Source of the DNA: Ottelia alismoides | Taxonomy: Eukaryota > Streptophyta > Magnoliopsida > Alismatales > Hydrocharitaceae | NCBI GenBank assembly: GCA_037367405.1 | Contig: JAZKJV010010745.1 | Span: 620,001 to 684,000, forward strand | Reading direction: 5' to 3' | DNA: 64,000 nt | Shown: one piece after another, positions 32,955-44,404 of the stretch | How the letters are laid out: every line of letters begins with the position of its first letter | Position numbering within the stretch: the first letter of the stretch is position 1 | Notes under the pieces: generated by a model | Seen by the model: only the letters and a program-made list of their open reading frames with translations | Database searches by the model: none | What the model was told of the DNA's origin: nothing | Position numbers and translations under genes: made by a program

Positions 32955-33735
32955 ATGGATCTCAGCTTCTGGAGCAACCTCCCCTCACCTCTCAAGACCA
33001 ACCTCCTCTCCTCCCTCCTCCCCACAACCCCCACCACCGCACCCCCACCGCCGCAGGAACCCCAACCCCAACCCCCACCTCCCTCCTGGGCTGCCACCAA
33101 ATTGGCCCCCTTCAACCTCCTCCACCTCCTCCCCTCCCTCCGCTCCTTCCTCGCCTCGTGGTCCTCCCTCCCCCCCGCCCCCCGCCGCCGGCCGCCGCCC
33201 GACAGACCCCGCCCACTCTTCCGCCCCTACGTCGCCAAGGTCCCGTGGCATGGCGGCGTCCGCGCGTTCCTCTCGCAGTTCTTCCCGAGGTACGGCCACT
33301 ACTGCGGACCCAACTGGTCCAGCGGGAAGGACGGCGGCTCCCTCCTGTGGGACAAACGCCCGATTGACTGGCTCGACTTCTGCTGCTACTGCCACGACAT
33401 TGGCTACGACACGCACGACCAGGAAAAGCTTCTAAAGGCCGATCTCGCGTTCCTTGAGTGCCTCGAGAGGCCGAGGATGCCCACGAGGGGTGATGCCCGT
33501 GCTGCGTATCTGTACAAGTCCATGTGCATCTATGGTGAGTGAGAATTTCACTGTGTTTGTTGAGGATTTGGACACTTGTATGCTATATCGGTAACTTGTT
33601 TTTGTGGTTATTGCAGGGCTCAGAAACATACTTATACCGTACAGGATGCAGCTGGTGAGGTTGCAGGAAAGGCAGTCGCTGATGGAGTTGATGGGGAGCC
33701 TGATCGGGAGGAATCCTTTCTGGAGGCAGAGTTGA
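32955..33735 (+). CDS. Phospholipase A2-like protein, two exons (32955-33534, 33617-33735)
   Basis: Likely a secretory-type PLA2-fold protein; members of the family cleave the sn-2 acyl bond of phospholipids with calcium. Joining the exons across an 82-base GT-AG intron gives 232 residues. The calcium-loop-like CGPNWSSG is at 117-124 and the catalytic CCYCHDIGYD block at 143-152, with His147 and Asp148 as the expected active pair. The start is the ATG at 32955; an ATG five bases upstream is in another frame. Residues 25-90 are proline-rich and low complexity, and no cleavable signal peptide is evident, unlike small secreted plant PLA2s. It resembles the larger plant 'phospholipase A2 family protein' type. 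Exon 1 is very GC-rich, exon 2 is not. Enzymatic activity is inference. Confidence 0.85.
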
Positions 33736-34412
33736 TTCGGCTTAATGCGGTTCGTATCGATTAAAGAACTTGTACAGTTGCACCGCCTGTTTGGTTGATT
33801 TCCTGCTTGTTGAGTTGTTCTTGTGTAAGAAGAAATTGGTTTGGAATTCGCAGGCACAGAAAATGCATATAGTTTTCTTGAACATATCTAGCAATTACTC
33901 AGGGATGGTGAGGTGTATATATACTCAACTTTTGTGCAGTTATGAATTTGTTGCACGTTTGGTGTCTATTGCTCCCGTTGGTTATAATGTTAATGAGCCA
34001 ATGTTGTGCTTGTACTATTGTGAGCTGGATCTACGGGCTGATCCCATTTGCTATAACATCTAATGTAAGTCTGTAACTGGATCAGATTTTTGTGATTGCT
34101 CGATTGACATTTGCTTCAAATTAGCTTGCATCTAAAAATATATGACAGTTCTATGCGCACAAATAGTTGCTTCTACGTCTCCACATCCTTTTTCCAATGA
34201 AATCTATATTATATAGGAAAATGACCACAACATCATGCTGCAGATTATGCGATATTATACTATTTTACAACATCACCAACAACACTATACATATATAATG
34301 CTTCAAAAGGTTGGATAAAGAGACAGATCAATATCAGCCTGTACCAGTAGCTTCTGAATAGAGGTTGTGAAGAAAATTAACAATGAGAAAAATGCTTGCG
34401 TCTATGATCTAA
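33736..34412. other. 3' flank of the PLA2-like gene
   Basis: No gene recognised. It should contain the 3' UTR, but no clear polyadenylation signal could be assigned. Plus frames at 33576-33764 and 33770-34063 are chance frames over exon 2 and its flank. Confidence 0.4.
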
Positions 34413-34431
34413 TGAAGGTGTGCTAGTATCA
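34413..34431. repeat. 19-bp target site duplication of RTE LINE (left)
   Basis: TGAAGGTGTGCTAGTATCA, repeated exactly at 35088-35106 on the other side of the LINE fragment. Confidence 0.95.
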
Positions 34432-35087
34432 CAACAACAACAACAACAACAACAAAGCCTTTTCCCACAATTAAGTAGGGTCGGCTACATGGATTCTTCG
34501 CCTCCATTCAGATCTATCTTAGGTCAATCTCGGGCTTATATCCACAATACAAAGATCCATTCGTATGGTCTCTTTCCAACACTTCTTGGGCCGTCCCCGC
34601 CCTCTCTTAGCCGACTCAACATCCCAACACTCGCATCTCCTAACTGGTGCATCAACTAATCTTCTTTGCAAATGACCAAACCATCTTAAGCGGTTTTCTC
34701 GCATCTTATCCTCGATCGGAGCAACACCAACTTTCTTTCTGATTGCATCATTCCGAATCCGATCTCTACGTGTGTGTCCACACATCCACCTTAGCATTTT
34801 CATTTCTGCTACAACCATTCTCTGCACATGTCTATGGTTCACAGGCCAACATTCAGATCCATAGAGCATAGCAGGTCTCATGGCTGCTTTGTAAAACTTT
34901 CTTTTAATTTTTAAAGGAATTTTCTTATCACAGAGAACAACAGAGACTCCTCTCCACTTTAGCCAGCCTGCATTTATTCTATTAGTAACATCTCCATCAA
35001 TTTCCCCATCATGTTGCAAAATAGATCCCAGATATCTAAAAGAATCTCTCTTCTGAATGTTATCATCACCAATCTTCACCTCAATTC
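34432..35087 (-). mobile_element. 5'-truncated RTE-clade LINE, copy 1
   Basis: A 656-bp insertion with a (CAA)n block at its left end, which is a (TTG)n tail on the minus strand, as usual for RTE elements. The minus frame (186 codons, start near 35079) is the C-terminal part of an RTE ORF2 after the reverse transcriptase core. Landmarks are [42 protein letters not shown] and [13 protein letters not shown]. The endonuclease and RT catalytic domains are missing, so this is a dead 5'-truncated copy. The exact 19-bp duplication and open frame suggest a fairly recent insertion. Confidence 0.92.
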
Positions 35088-35106
35088 TGAAGGTGTGCTA
35101 GTATCA
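35088..35106. repeat. 19-bp target site duplication of RTE LINE (right)
   Basis: Exact copy of 34413-34431. Confidence 0.95.
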
Positions 35107-36344
35107 TGTGAAAAATGTTAGATGTTACATTGACGTCTAGATGACTCTTCTCTAGGAATTAAGAACAAATGCCTAATCGAGAAGGGTAATATATGTAGCT
35201 TCTCAACTAGAACCATAACAAGCATGTTCTTGCATTAAATGTGTTTTGATTACATGGATTATATACCCATATTCAGACATACCTTGTGGCATACTTTAAC
35301 TCTGAATTACATTACCACACTACTACTTAGTTTTTGTCCACCTTAAATGTGTGCCTACATGGATTCACTGTCTCTAAACATGATCTAATTTGAAAGTTGT
35401 AACATACTGATGCTTACATGTACCGAAGACAAAATAAGGAAATGATACTTTATAGGTAGGTGTTGACTATATGATTATTTACCTTTTATTCGTATATACC
35501 TCATGTTGTACTTGAAATCGAACCACTGCCATGATACTACTAAAGATTTTTCCACTGTAAATAAGCATCTACATGGATTTGCTACCTCTAAACACGATCT
35601 AATTTGAATCATACCCATGCTTACATGGGATACAAATTTAAAAATTACTTAAAAGTTTCATTCTTAAGCCTTAATTAAATGTTTCTTTCTTATGCTTTCT
35701 TTGATCTTCCCAGTTCCTCAAGTACTTGAAGCTACCTCTAAATACGATCTAGTTTGAATCATACCCATGCTTACATGGGTTAAAAAATTAAAAATTACTT
35801 AAAAGTTTCTTTCTTAAGCCTTAATTAAAAGTTTCCTTTTTATGCTTTCTTTGATCTTCCCACTTCCTCAAGTACTTAAAATATTCTTTCTTAAGCTTCA
35901 TTGAACTTTATCAGTTAACCCAAGTACGGTTTGTCAACATCTCATACGGCCTTTCAACTCTTTGTTCTCTGTAGATTCCTAAACAGCCAACTAACCCAAA
36001 GAAGAGTGATTGCAGAGCAAGATTTCCCTTTCAAAAGTGAGAAAATACACTTTTCCACTTGACCCATTCACGAGAAAGTGATTGATATTTATACATTATG
36101 TATAAAAAGGTTGGGCTGCTAGACTGGCCTTTTTTGTGCAGTGCAACCAATCTGACCTTTTTCTGTGTATCCCTGCCAAATCTGGCCTTTTTATTTATAT
36201 GACCACTCTGACCTTCCTACGACATTTTTTAGTGGATGATGGATTACTTTTGGGCCATATGCCTTCTAGTTGCTAGTGACCAAACTGTGTAAAATTGTGG
36301 TCCATCCACTTAGTCAATTAACTCATAGCCAACTCAAACCCTTA
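35107..36344. other. Intergenic DNA with a local tandem duplication
   Basis: No coding frame of note. The only structure recognised is the 150-bp duplication at 35581-35880 and a weaker third relative near 35366. Confidence 0.5.
35581..35880 (+). repeat. 150-bp tandem duplication
   Basis: GCTACCTCTAAA(C/T)ACGATCTA starts at 35581 and again at 35731, and the two units stay aligned through CAAGTACTT(G/A)AA with few differences. A partial diverged unit (TAAACATGATCTAATTTGAA) precedes them near 35373. Confidence 0.85.
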
Positions 36345-36530
36345 AAAAATGGTGAAACCTTCTCCCACTTTAAGTAGGGTCAATTACATGGATTCTTGCT
36401 CAAATCCATGTTGAAAGATCCAACTATTTTTACGCTGGTTGTCGGCTACCTAATTCAATCCCCACGTGGGGGATTTGAACCTTATCTTTTGGGCGGTAAG
36501 CACACTGCACTGCCGCCAGAACATTGAAAT
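36345..36530 (-). mobile_element. tRNA-like SINE sharing its 3' end with the RTE LINE
   Basis: On the minus strand the element starts with a pol III-like head: TGGCGGCAGTGCAG as box A-like and GGTTCAAATCC (36470-36480) as box B. It ends in a segment resembling the RTE 3' end: plus strand CCTTCTCCCACTTTAAGTAGG and ACATGGATTCTTG, against CTTTTCCCACAATTAAGTAGG and ACATGGATTCTTC in the LINE. Sharing of the 3' region is how SINEs recruit a partner LINE. No target duplication was found, so the ends are approximate. Confidence 0.6.
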
Positions 36531-38529
36531 GGGTACAATACTTTTAAAAAAGTGCCTAACAACATTTTTAATTGTCTTAGTTGCTCCCCTGCAGAGAAGC
36601 CTTCTCGTCAATGCTAATATGCATTTTATAATCTCCACAAAAGACATCCTATATATGAATCTGAGAGATTTTTTGCTCAATGAAAGACCTTTAATAATGA
36701 ACAGCCAACACGTATATCCCACACCACAACATTCACTCTCTCTTGCTTCATCATAAATGTAACCTTGAAGGACCGGAGATAACAGATCGAGCATGTGGAT
36801 GTCATGCTATCTGTATCCATATACTCTTACCATGTCGGCAGTAGCTTATATTTATGGATTGTCTTGGATATAGCAATAAAAAATGCTAATTCAGACTTGT
36901 GATGGTACCTCACTAATTACGATGGTCCGAAGCCGACTCACCTTGTGTAGTCTTTCCTTTGACTTTGCAGAAAAAAACATGTTGGTCTTATCTAGCGTTG
37001 CACATGGGATGAGAAACCTGAATATTAGAACACATTTGAAACAAATCATTGTGTGCGCAACAAGGGCTGGTTAAGAGATTGTCCATTAGAATGATGAATA
37101 TTTCTGGAGTTAGCATTTTTAGTTATGAATATCCTTTCAATGCATGCTACAACCATTACCTTTTGTCCATCAAATCTTAAGCATTTTTAAAATTTATCAT
37201 AATTTCCTAAAATTCTTTCTATCTCCAGTTTTTATTATACAAAAGAAACTACACCCCTCCCTGTCTCACCCCAACACACACACACACACGATGGCTTTCT
37301 GAGTTGGATGAATTGCAATGGGTTCTAGCCTGCCGCAATGTGCTAGCCAACTTCTTGCTGATTACAATAAAATACACATTGGAACTAATCATCCATGTTT
37401 TTTCCTTGGTTGTACCAACAAAGGAAGAAAGCCAGTCATTCCTCTTAAAATCAAAATGTTCACTGACCCTTGGATTTCCATTGTGGGAAAAATGAAAAGA
37501 ATATGCATAACATCAATAATAAGAACAAAACATAAATTTACATGGTTTGCGATGGTCTCTAAAGATCATCTTACTCAATGGGAAGGGGTTAAATCTTCAT
37601 TATAAGCTACGCAAAGAATACAAGAGATATGTGGTCCTATATACAAACCCTTAAAGCACACAAGTCCCACTTATAAGCAATTTGAAACTAAACATGTGAG
37701 TAGTTAATACGATTTTAGGAGATCCAATTACCCATCTAAATAAATAACTTTTACATCCTTCATGGCATCTTACTCTTCCATGAAATAGGACTCATCAATA
37801 AGAAGCATGGGTTATCCGTCCAGAATCCAAATCTAAAGTTCCTTGATGTTCAACTCTTTTGTTATCTTCATTTCCGTATTTTTTGGCCTTCTCATCACGA
37901 GGAGACTCACTTGATTTTGAAAACTACAAACTGACCCTCCCAAACACAGATGGGCTCATATGCCTAGTAATGATGTAAGCATCACATTCCATTTGCTAGG
38001 AAATGCCTAAATTTGAAATTACTGTCTTGGGCATTTGAGTTCTGTTTTTATCTCATAGAACCTCGATTATCCTTCTATTGTTGACATAAGTTTTACAACC
38101 ATATTTGTAGGATCTGTAGTGTTAACGATTTCACCCTTATTGGTCTCCTTTATCCTAACCTTCTGAATATCATCGTTTTTTTGACCTTCCTAGCATGCCA
38201 TGGCCTTGAGTTCTTTAATCCAATCGACTCGGCAACACATCTTAAATGGTTGTGTGCTATCTTCGTCATTGCTAAGCTACATGTCTATGATACCATCTTT
38301 CAAAAACGAACACACTATAGGGTTAACTTACAAAGGGGAGAGATATGTTCCATTTTTGGATGGACTATTGGACCGAGAAGGGGGCTCCTTGTTCCCTTTT
38401 TTGCGAGGTTCTTCTCTGGCTTTCGTTTGGCTCTTTCTGATCAATGTGGCGCATAGTTTCTTAAGATGGATGGTTTTCTTTTGCAGCATTTTGGCGCCAC
38501 CGTGGGGTGGGTCCACTAGGCATGGATTG
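36531..38529. other. Unassigned intergenic DNA
   Basis: Contains a short (CA)n run at about 37274-37289 and scattered short frames without recognised domains (for example 37318-37605 and 38181-38547). Nothing further is supported. Confidence 0.4.
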
Positions 38530-38860
38530 ATGGCCGCTTTGAGGTGAAAAATGCATACATGTTTCTCTATGCTTCATCGATGTTTACTGAGAACACCTTG
38601 CTTCATTGCGGTCAATCTAGGGATGGAAGATACCGCGGTGGGTGAAGGTTTTCTTGTGGATGTTTGACAGGAACAATTTGATGATCAAGGTGCGGAGAGC
38701 ACACTTTTTCCAGGAGACTAGCGACTGTTGCGTGCGATGTATTAAGGAGATGGAAGATTCAAATCACATGTTATTTTTCTCTCCCTCTTCCACAAGTATG
38801 TGGGATGGGGCATGTCTGGCCAAAGTCCAAACAAACTGTGCGAATTCCTTCTAGGAGTCC
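38530..38860 (+). pseudogene. L1-type LINE remnant, zf-RVT domain
   Basis: The plus frame 38642-38854 contains KVFLWMFDRN, a Cys-x2-Cys pair (CVRC) and NHMLFF followed by SMWD, the layout of the zinc-binding region (zf-RVT) downstream of reverse transcriptase in plant L1 elements. The last zinc ligand is lost (Ser in LFFSPS). Bases just upstream carry related fragments in other frames. It abuts the truncated 5' end of copia A, so one interrupted or was joined to the other. Confidence 0.5.
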
Positions 38861-39577
38861 ATGACTATGGTGGGAAGTGGCTTTGGTGCTGATAAGATTC
38901 TGCAGCTACAACACGATATCTTTGCCATCAAGTAAAATGGACGGCCCCTTCATTCTTTATATACGTCCTTGCGTGGAATGTTTGAGAAGCTCCACAATTT
39001 CATGCCCCTCACGTCAACTCCAGAGTAGCAGAAGACATACCAAAATGCCACCATGGTTGGTGTATTCTTTGCAGCACTTGACCCAGAGTATGAGGCGGCT
39101 CGTTCACAGATACTGGCGGATGCTACCATTCTTCCCATGGAGGAAGCGTTTCGCATACTCAGCAGGATCACTGTTTCATCTCCTGCTTCTACTCAAATAT
39201 CTTATGCGATGGCAACCTTCCGTGGTAGGGGAGGCTCTTATCAGTTTCATGGATGTGGACATCGTGGTAGATGAGATCGTATTCGTCAGCCATGCACTTA
39301 TTGTTATCGCCCTGGACACACAGAGGATACATGCTACTTCAAGAATTGTTTTCCGTATTGGCTCGTGTAGCGGAGCAAGCAGATTCTCGTGCTGCTGCTT
39401 CTTCGGATCAGAGGTATGATGACGTTGTTGCTCGACTGCGGGACATCATGCCTTCGGCGAGCTCCCTAGATTCTTCCCTTACTCCAGAGGCCACTCAGAC
39501 GTTGCAGCTTCTGCCTCATCTGGTACCCCAGGTAGTACCTATGCTCTTAATACTTGTCATGGATATTATATCACAGA

Positions 39578-39793
39578 CATGGAAGGAAATATCGCGATAT
39601 ATCGGCGATATATCACCGATATATCGAAATCAACATGGGACCGATATGGGCACCGATATGGCGATATATCCCGATTTCCAGGCATTTTCTTCACAAAGGC
39701 TCGTCGATATGGGCGATATTTCGGCGATATATCGTCGATATATCGTATCGATACGATATCGAAATGATATCGATATCGATACGGCCTTCCATG
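39578..39793. mobile_element. CGATAT-rich foldback insertion in copia A
   Basis: A 216-bp insert bounded by CATGGAAGG (39578-39586) and its complement CCTTCCATG (39785-39793), placed between gag and protease coding sequence that is continuous in copia B. The interior is dominated by CGATATATCG, CGATATGGGC and CGATATCGAT words, nearly all self-complementary. Related flank bases (CACAGA left, TACAGA right) may be a decayed target duplication. Class unknown; MITE-like by structure. Confidence 0.7.
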
Positions 39794-40490
39794 ATTACAG
39801 AATGGATTATGGACTCCGAGGCGACACATTACATATGTGGTCATAGAGATCAGCTTGCAGCTTACAGACAGGTCCCTCCAGGTAGAACCATTGTCATAGC
39901 AGATGGGACTCATTCCCCGATCACAGGACATGGGGATATTAGTTTGACACATTCGATGCATCTGCAAAATGTGTTACATGCATCTGCCTTTTCTATGAAT
40001 TTATTATTACTGGTCAGAACACGAAGGGTCTGCATTGTCGAGCTCTTTTTGACCCATCATCTCTTGTATTCCAAGACATACTTACGAGCAGAGTAATTGG
40101 TTATGGCTGTGAGCATGGCAGCCTATCGACTGGTCTGAACCTCCTATGCAGGCCTATCTTCTCATTCTACTGGACCAGTCTCTCCTTTCACATGGCACCT
40201 GTGCTTTGGTCACCTTTCGCTCCAGAAGATGTGTCATGTCCTGCCTCAGATCTCACCTCGCTCTTCCTTCCAGTACGAGGCTTGTCAGTTGGGAAAGCAT
40301 TATCGTCCTGCTTTTCCTAATCGTTAGAGTCAATGCAGTAACTCCATTTTTGAGTTATTTCATGTTGATATTAGGGGGTCCAAGCCGTATTCCCGATCAC
40401 CAGGGATAGATTTTATCTAGTCATAGTTGATGGTTTTTCTCGCTTGTCATGATTTTTTTATTAAAGAATAAATATGAAGCATGGGATGTT

Positions 40491-41171
40491 CAACAACAAC
40501 AACAACAAAGCCTTTTCCCACATTGTGTAGGGTCGGCTACATGGATTCTTCGCCTCCATTTAGATCTATCTTGGACCATTCTTGAGCTTAGATCCTAAAA
40601 ACTAAGATTCCTTCGGATAGTCTTATTCCAACACTTCTTAGGCCTTCCTCGCCCTCTCTTAGCCGGTTCAACATCCTAACACTCACATCTCCTAATTGGT
40701 GCATCACCCGACCTCCTTTGCAAATGACCAAACCACCTTAAGCGGTTTTCTCGCAACTTATCCTCGATCAGAGCTGCACCCACTTTCCTTCTGATAGCAT
40801 CATTCCAAATCCGATCTTTACGTATATGTCCACACATCCACCTTAGCATTTTCATTTCTGCAACTGACATTCTCTGCACATGTCTATGGTTCACAGTCCA
40901 ACATTCAGATCCATAGAGCATAGCAGGTCTCACGACTTCTTTGTAAAATTTTCTTTTGATTTCATAGGAATTTTCTTATCACATAGAATAGCAGAGGCTC
41001 CTCTCCACTTTAGCCAGTCTGTATTTATTGTATGGGTAACATCTCCATCATTTTCCCCATCATGTTGCAAAATATATTCCAACTATCTAAAGGAATCTTT
41101 CTTCCGAATGTTATCGTCACCAATCTTCACCCCGATTCCTTTTATCAATCTTCACCTCGATGCCTTATGTA
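40491..41171 (-). mobile_element. 5'-truncated RTE LINE, copy 2, inside copia A
   Basis: Same RTE 3' region as copy 1: a (CAA)n block at the left end followed by AAAGCCTTTTCCCAC, and a minus frame (40676-40933) with [17 protein letters not shown] landmarks. It interrupts copia A integrase sequence. GGGATGTT occurs on both sides (40483-40490 and about 41173-41180), a probable target duplication. Its frame is more broken than copy 1. Confidence 0.88.
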
Positions 41172-43735
41172 GGGGATGTTATCAAAACTTTTATCAATGA
41201 AGTGCATAATATTTTTTCTACGTCTGTGAAAAATTTGTGAGAACTGATAATGCTTTGAAATTATGTAATAATGCTCTCTCAACATTCTTTTCATCCCGTG
41301 GTATTATTCATCAGAAATCTTGTGCTTATACTTCTAACAGAATGGTGTTGCAGAAAGAAAGCATCGCCATTTACTTGATGTTACCCGAACTCTTTTCATT
41401 CAGAGTAGAGCCATGCATTCATTCTGGGGTGATGCAGTTCTTACAACATATTATCTTGTGAATCGCATGCCCTCGTCTGTTTTGGCCCCTGGATGAGAAA
41501 AAATTCTGTTCTCTGGCATTTTCAAAAAAGGAATTATTTTCACTTACTCCTTGTGTTTTCGGCTCGGTCGCTTTTGTCTACCAGTTGTCTTCGGGTCTAG
41601 ACAAGTTCTCTCCTAGAGCTGTCAAATGTGTGTTTGTGGGGTACTCCAGGACACAAAAGGGATATAGATGCTATGATCCTGTGCACAGAAAATATTATGT
41701 TAGTGCTGATGTTATATTTTTTGAGTCGGTGATATATTTTTCTCCTACATGTGTTAGGAACTTCATCAGATTCAGATGATGAGGTCTACATGCCACATCC
41801 TCCTACGATCCCATCACCATCTCTGCCTGTGCTGGTTGTTCCAACCCAGCCACCACCACCTCCTCCACCACCATCACCTCCTTCTATACTGCCACCTGTG
41901 CTTGTTGTTCTACCATTTCCATGATACTATAGACATCGGCCTTCTTCTGCTCGTGGTTTATGTCCATCATCCAACACGCCTCAGGTATGCTCTGACTACA
42001 AGGTTTCTAACAATGGGTCTGAAGACGTATCTGTGCAAGAAATGTTGTAGGGGGCTGACGCTTAGTTTGAGGAGATTCCCAATGATCTGGATGTTCCTAT
42101 TGCCATTCGAAAACAGAAATGTACATGTGGCACATATCCACTAGCTTCTCAAGTCTCATTTTGATCGCTTGACATGAGAGTTCAAGAGGTTTGTTACTGC
42201 ACTATCTACCGTGGCAATACCGCGGACTTACCAGGAGGCATTAAAAGATAGTCAGTGGTGTCTATCTATGGAAGAGGAGATGGCTGCCCTACAGTCGCGT
42301 GGTACCTGGAGCCTGATCCCAGCTCCTAATGTGGTGTTTATTGTTCGTTGCAAATGGGTATTTACAGTGAAACACAGTACAAATTAGAGTATTTATCGTT
42401 ACAAGACCAACTTGATTGCACGGGGATTCACTCAGACGTATTGAGTGGAGTATCTGGACACCTTTTTACCTGTAACTCGCCCCTCTACTCTACGAGTTCT
42501 TCTTTCAGTTGCAGTGGTACGCGATTGGCCTTTATTTCAGCTTAATGTTAAAAATGCATTCTTGTATGATGATCTTCAGTAAGAAGTCTACATGCAACAG
42601 TTTCCGGGGTTTGCTGCTGAGGGGGAGTGTCAACATGTTTGCAAACTTCACAAGGCAATATATGGCCTGAAGCTGAGCCCGAGGGCATGGTTTCAGAAGC
42701 TCTCAGATTTAATTGAAAAGCATGGGTTTAGAAGGTCAAATGCAGACCATTCACTGTTTGTACAGAGAACATCCACATGTACAGTCATTATCATGGTTTA
42801 TGTTGATGACATACTTGTTACAGGAGATGATGTGTAGGGGATAAAAAGGGCAATGGAGTTTCTGGGACGTCAGTTTGTCATCAAAGATCTTGGAACCGTT
42901 TACTAGGGATCAACAAGGTCTTGTGATGACCAAAAGGAAGTATGCCACAGACATGCTTGTTAAGACAGACATGATTTGGTGTAGGCCTACCACTACTTCT
43001 ATGGATCCCAGAATGAGATTATATGATGATGATACATATGAGGTAAACAAGAGATGATATAGAGAATCGATAGGAAAGCTTTTCTATGTTACTATCATTA
43101 GACCTGATATCTCCTTTGCAGTTAGTTGGGTGAGTCAGTTCATGGAGCAACCTAGACATGTACACATGGATGCTGTATATATGATACCGAGATACCTAAA
43201 GTCATCTCCAGGTGCATGATTGTTATTTAGAAAAGGAATAAATATTACTATTTCAACATGTGCAGATGCAGACTATGCGGGATGTCCCAATGACAGAAAG
43301 TCCACTTCGGGTTTTGCTATATTGTTGGCGGCTCTATTGTTTCTTGGAAGAGTAAGAAGCAAACTATGGTTGCTAGGTCAAGTGCTGAATCTGAATATAT
43401 GGCTATGACACAAGTGAGCACATAAATGATGTGGGTTTGAGCAGTACTAGCATATTCACATATAGACGTTCCTCTTCCTATGCAGCTACAGTTTGATAAC
43501 TATGCCGCTCTATTCATTGCTAACAACCCTGCATTTCATGAGAGAACTAAACATATTGAGGTGGACTGTCATTATACACGGGACATGATCCAGAAAGGTT
43601 TTATCTCTACCTCTCATGCCAGTTCAGGAGACTAAACAACATACATCTTTACAAAGGCTTTGCTCAGAGGATCTTTTCAGAAGTGTTCATCCAAGGTGAG
43701 CATGATTGACATCTATGCTCCATGTTGAGAGGGAG

Positions 43736-43880
43736 TGTAGAGATATATTTGTGTCTGGTGTACTGTTTCTTTATTTATCTTTACTTATGTCTCTTTTATG
43801 TAATTTACCCATAGGTCTCTCTATATAAGAGAGCCTAAGGTTCCCAGGAATAAACATCTTTCATTCTTTTTCCAATAACA
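43736..43880 (+). mobile_element. Copia A 3' LTR
   Basis: Starts TGTAGAG after the polypurine tract TTGAGAGGGAG and ends TCCAATAACA at 43880; 145 bp as in copia B. A TATA box CTATATAAG lies at 43821-43829. Confidence 0.85.
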
Positions 43881-44221
43881 TGCATTACTAAACAAGTAAA
43901 TGTTGAAACCAGAAGAGTCATACGAATCTCGACAACATTCTACAAGCATTATGGTTTAATGGAAGGAAAATTGCATGCCTCATAACACAAAGTTTAATTG
44001 TAATCGACCATATTTCAGGAAATAGAGGGTGCCAGATTAAATAAAAGAGCCAAAACAACAAAACAACGCTTAGTAAGAATGGCAATGCAACTCAAGGAAG
44101 GTGTTTGAACATGGAGGGGCTTTGATCTTGATGATTCACTCGGGACTTCACTTTTTTGTTATGTTTGGATTTTTGTGTGGGGTTGGGGGGGGGGTTGGAG
44201 AGGTGAGTTAAATTTCCGTTT
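43881..44221. other. Spacer between copia A and copia C
   Basis: No recognised feature except a short G-run near 44190. Bases 44222-44226 (GGTTA) are the probable left target duplication of copia C. Confidence 0.5.
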
Positions 44222-44226
44222 GGTTA

Positions 44227-44388
44227 TGTGGAAACCGAATGATAGATAGAAATTGCATGTCTTATTCCTGAGGTCTAGGGGTCCTTATATAGGACAAAAC
44301 CCTAGCGAGCTCAAACTAGGAAAAATATATAAGTGCCCCTACGGGGTTACAATGAATAACTATGAACCGTAAGAATATATTACTAACC
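44227..44388 (-). mobile_element. Copia C LTR, left (3' in element orientation)
   Basis: Matches 49233-49395. The terminal base at the internal side has changed (CC in place of CA). The polypurine tract lies just inside: minus strand CTCCAACTTGAGGGGAG, 44389-44405. Confidence 0.8.
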
Positions 44389-44404
44389 CTCCCCTCAAGT
44401 TGGA

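Larger units (their letters stand above)
38887..43735 (+). pseudogene. Copia A gag-pol pseudogene
   Basis: Broken by many stops and frame changes. In order one can read a gag segment (about 38887-39250, with TMVGVFFAALDPEYEAARSQ), the protease neighbourhood (about 39800-40000, WIMDSEATHYICG, in which the DSG triad reads DSE), integrase pieces (about 40140-40490 and 41180-41760), reverse transcriptase (about 42190-43200, including HKAIYGLKLSPRAWFQKL and YVDDILVTGDD) and RNase H (about 43220-43735, [18 protein letters not shown]). The catalytic Gly of protease has changed and nearly every domain carries a stop, so no active protein is possible. Confidence 0.85.
38887..43880 (+). mobile_element. 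Copia element A: 5'-truncated, decayed, twice interrupted
   Basis: Same family as copia B: homologous gag and pol order and a 3' LTR of exactly 145 bp with the same ATGTAATTTACCCATAGG core. The 5' LTR, leader and about the first 110 codons of gag are missing. A CGATAT-rich foldback (39578-39793) and an RTE LINE fragment (40491-41171) are inserted in it. It lies inverted relative to copia B, about 6 kb away. Confidence 0.88.

Noticed and set aside
32985..33416. Minus-strand 143-codon and plus-strand 161-codon frames over the PLA2 exon
   Set aside because: Shadow frames of a very GC-rich exon; the PLA2 frame has the recognisable catalytic motifs and a consistent splice junction.
36460..36530. 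Functional tRNA gene suggested by GGTTCAAATCC
   Set aside because: No acceptor stem or anticodon arm could be formed, and the sequence continues into an RTE-like tail, so a SINE head fits better.
39566..39967. Minus-strand frame with IYRRYI-type repeats, first read as a repetitive protein
   Set aside because: The repeats come from self-complementary CGATAT words that read alike in many frames and interrupt the copia A coding order.
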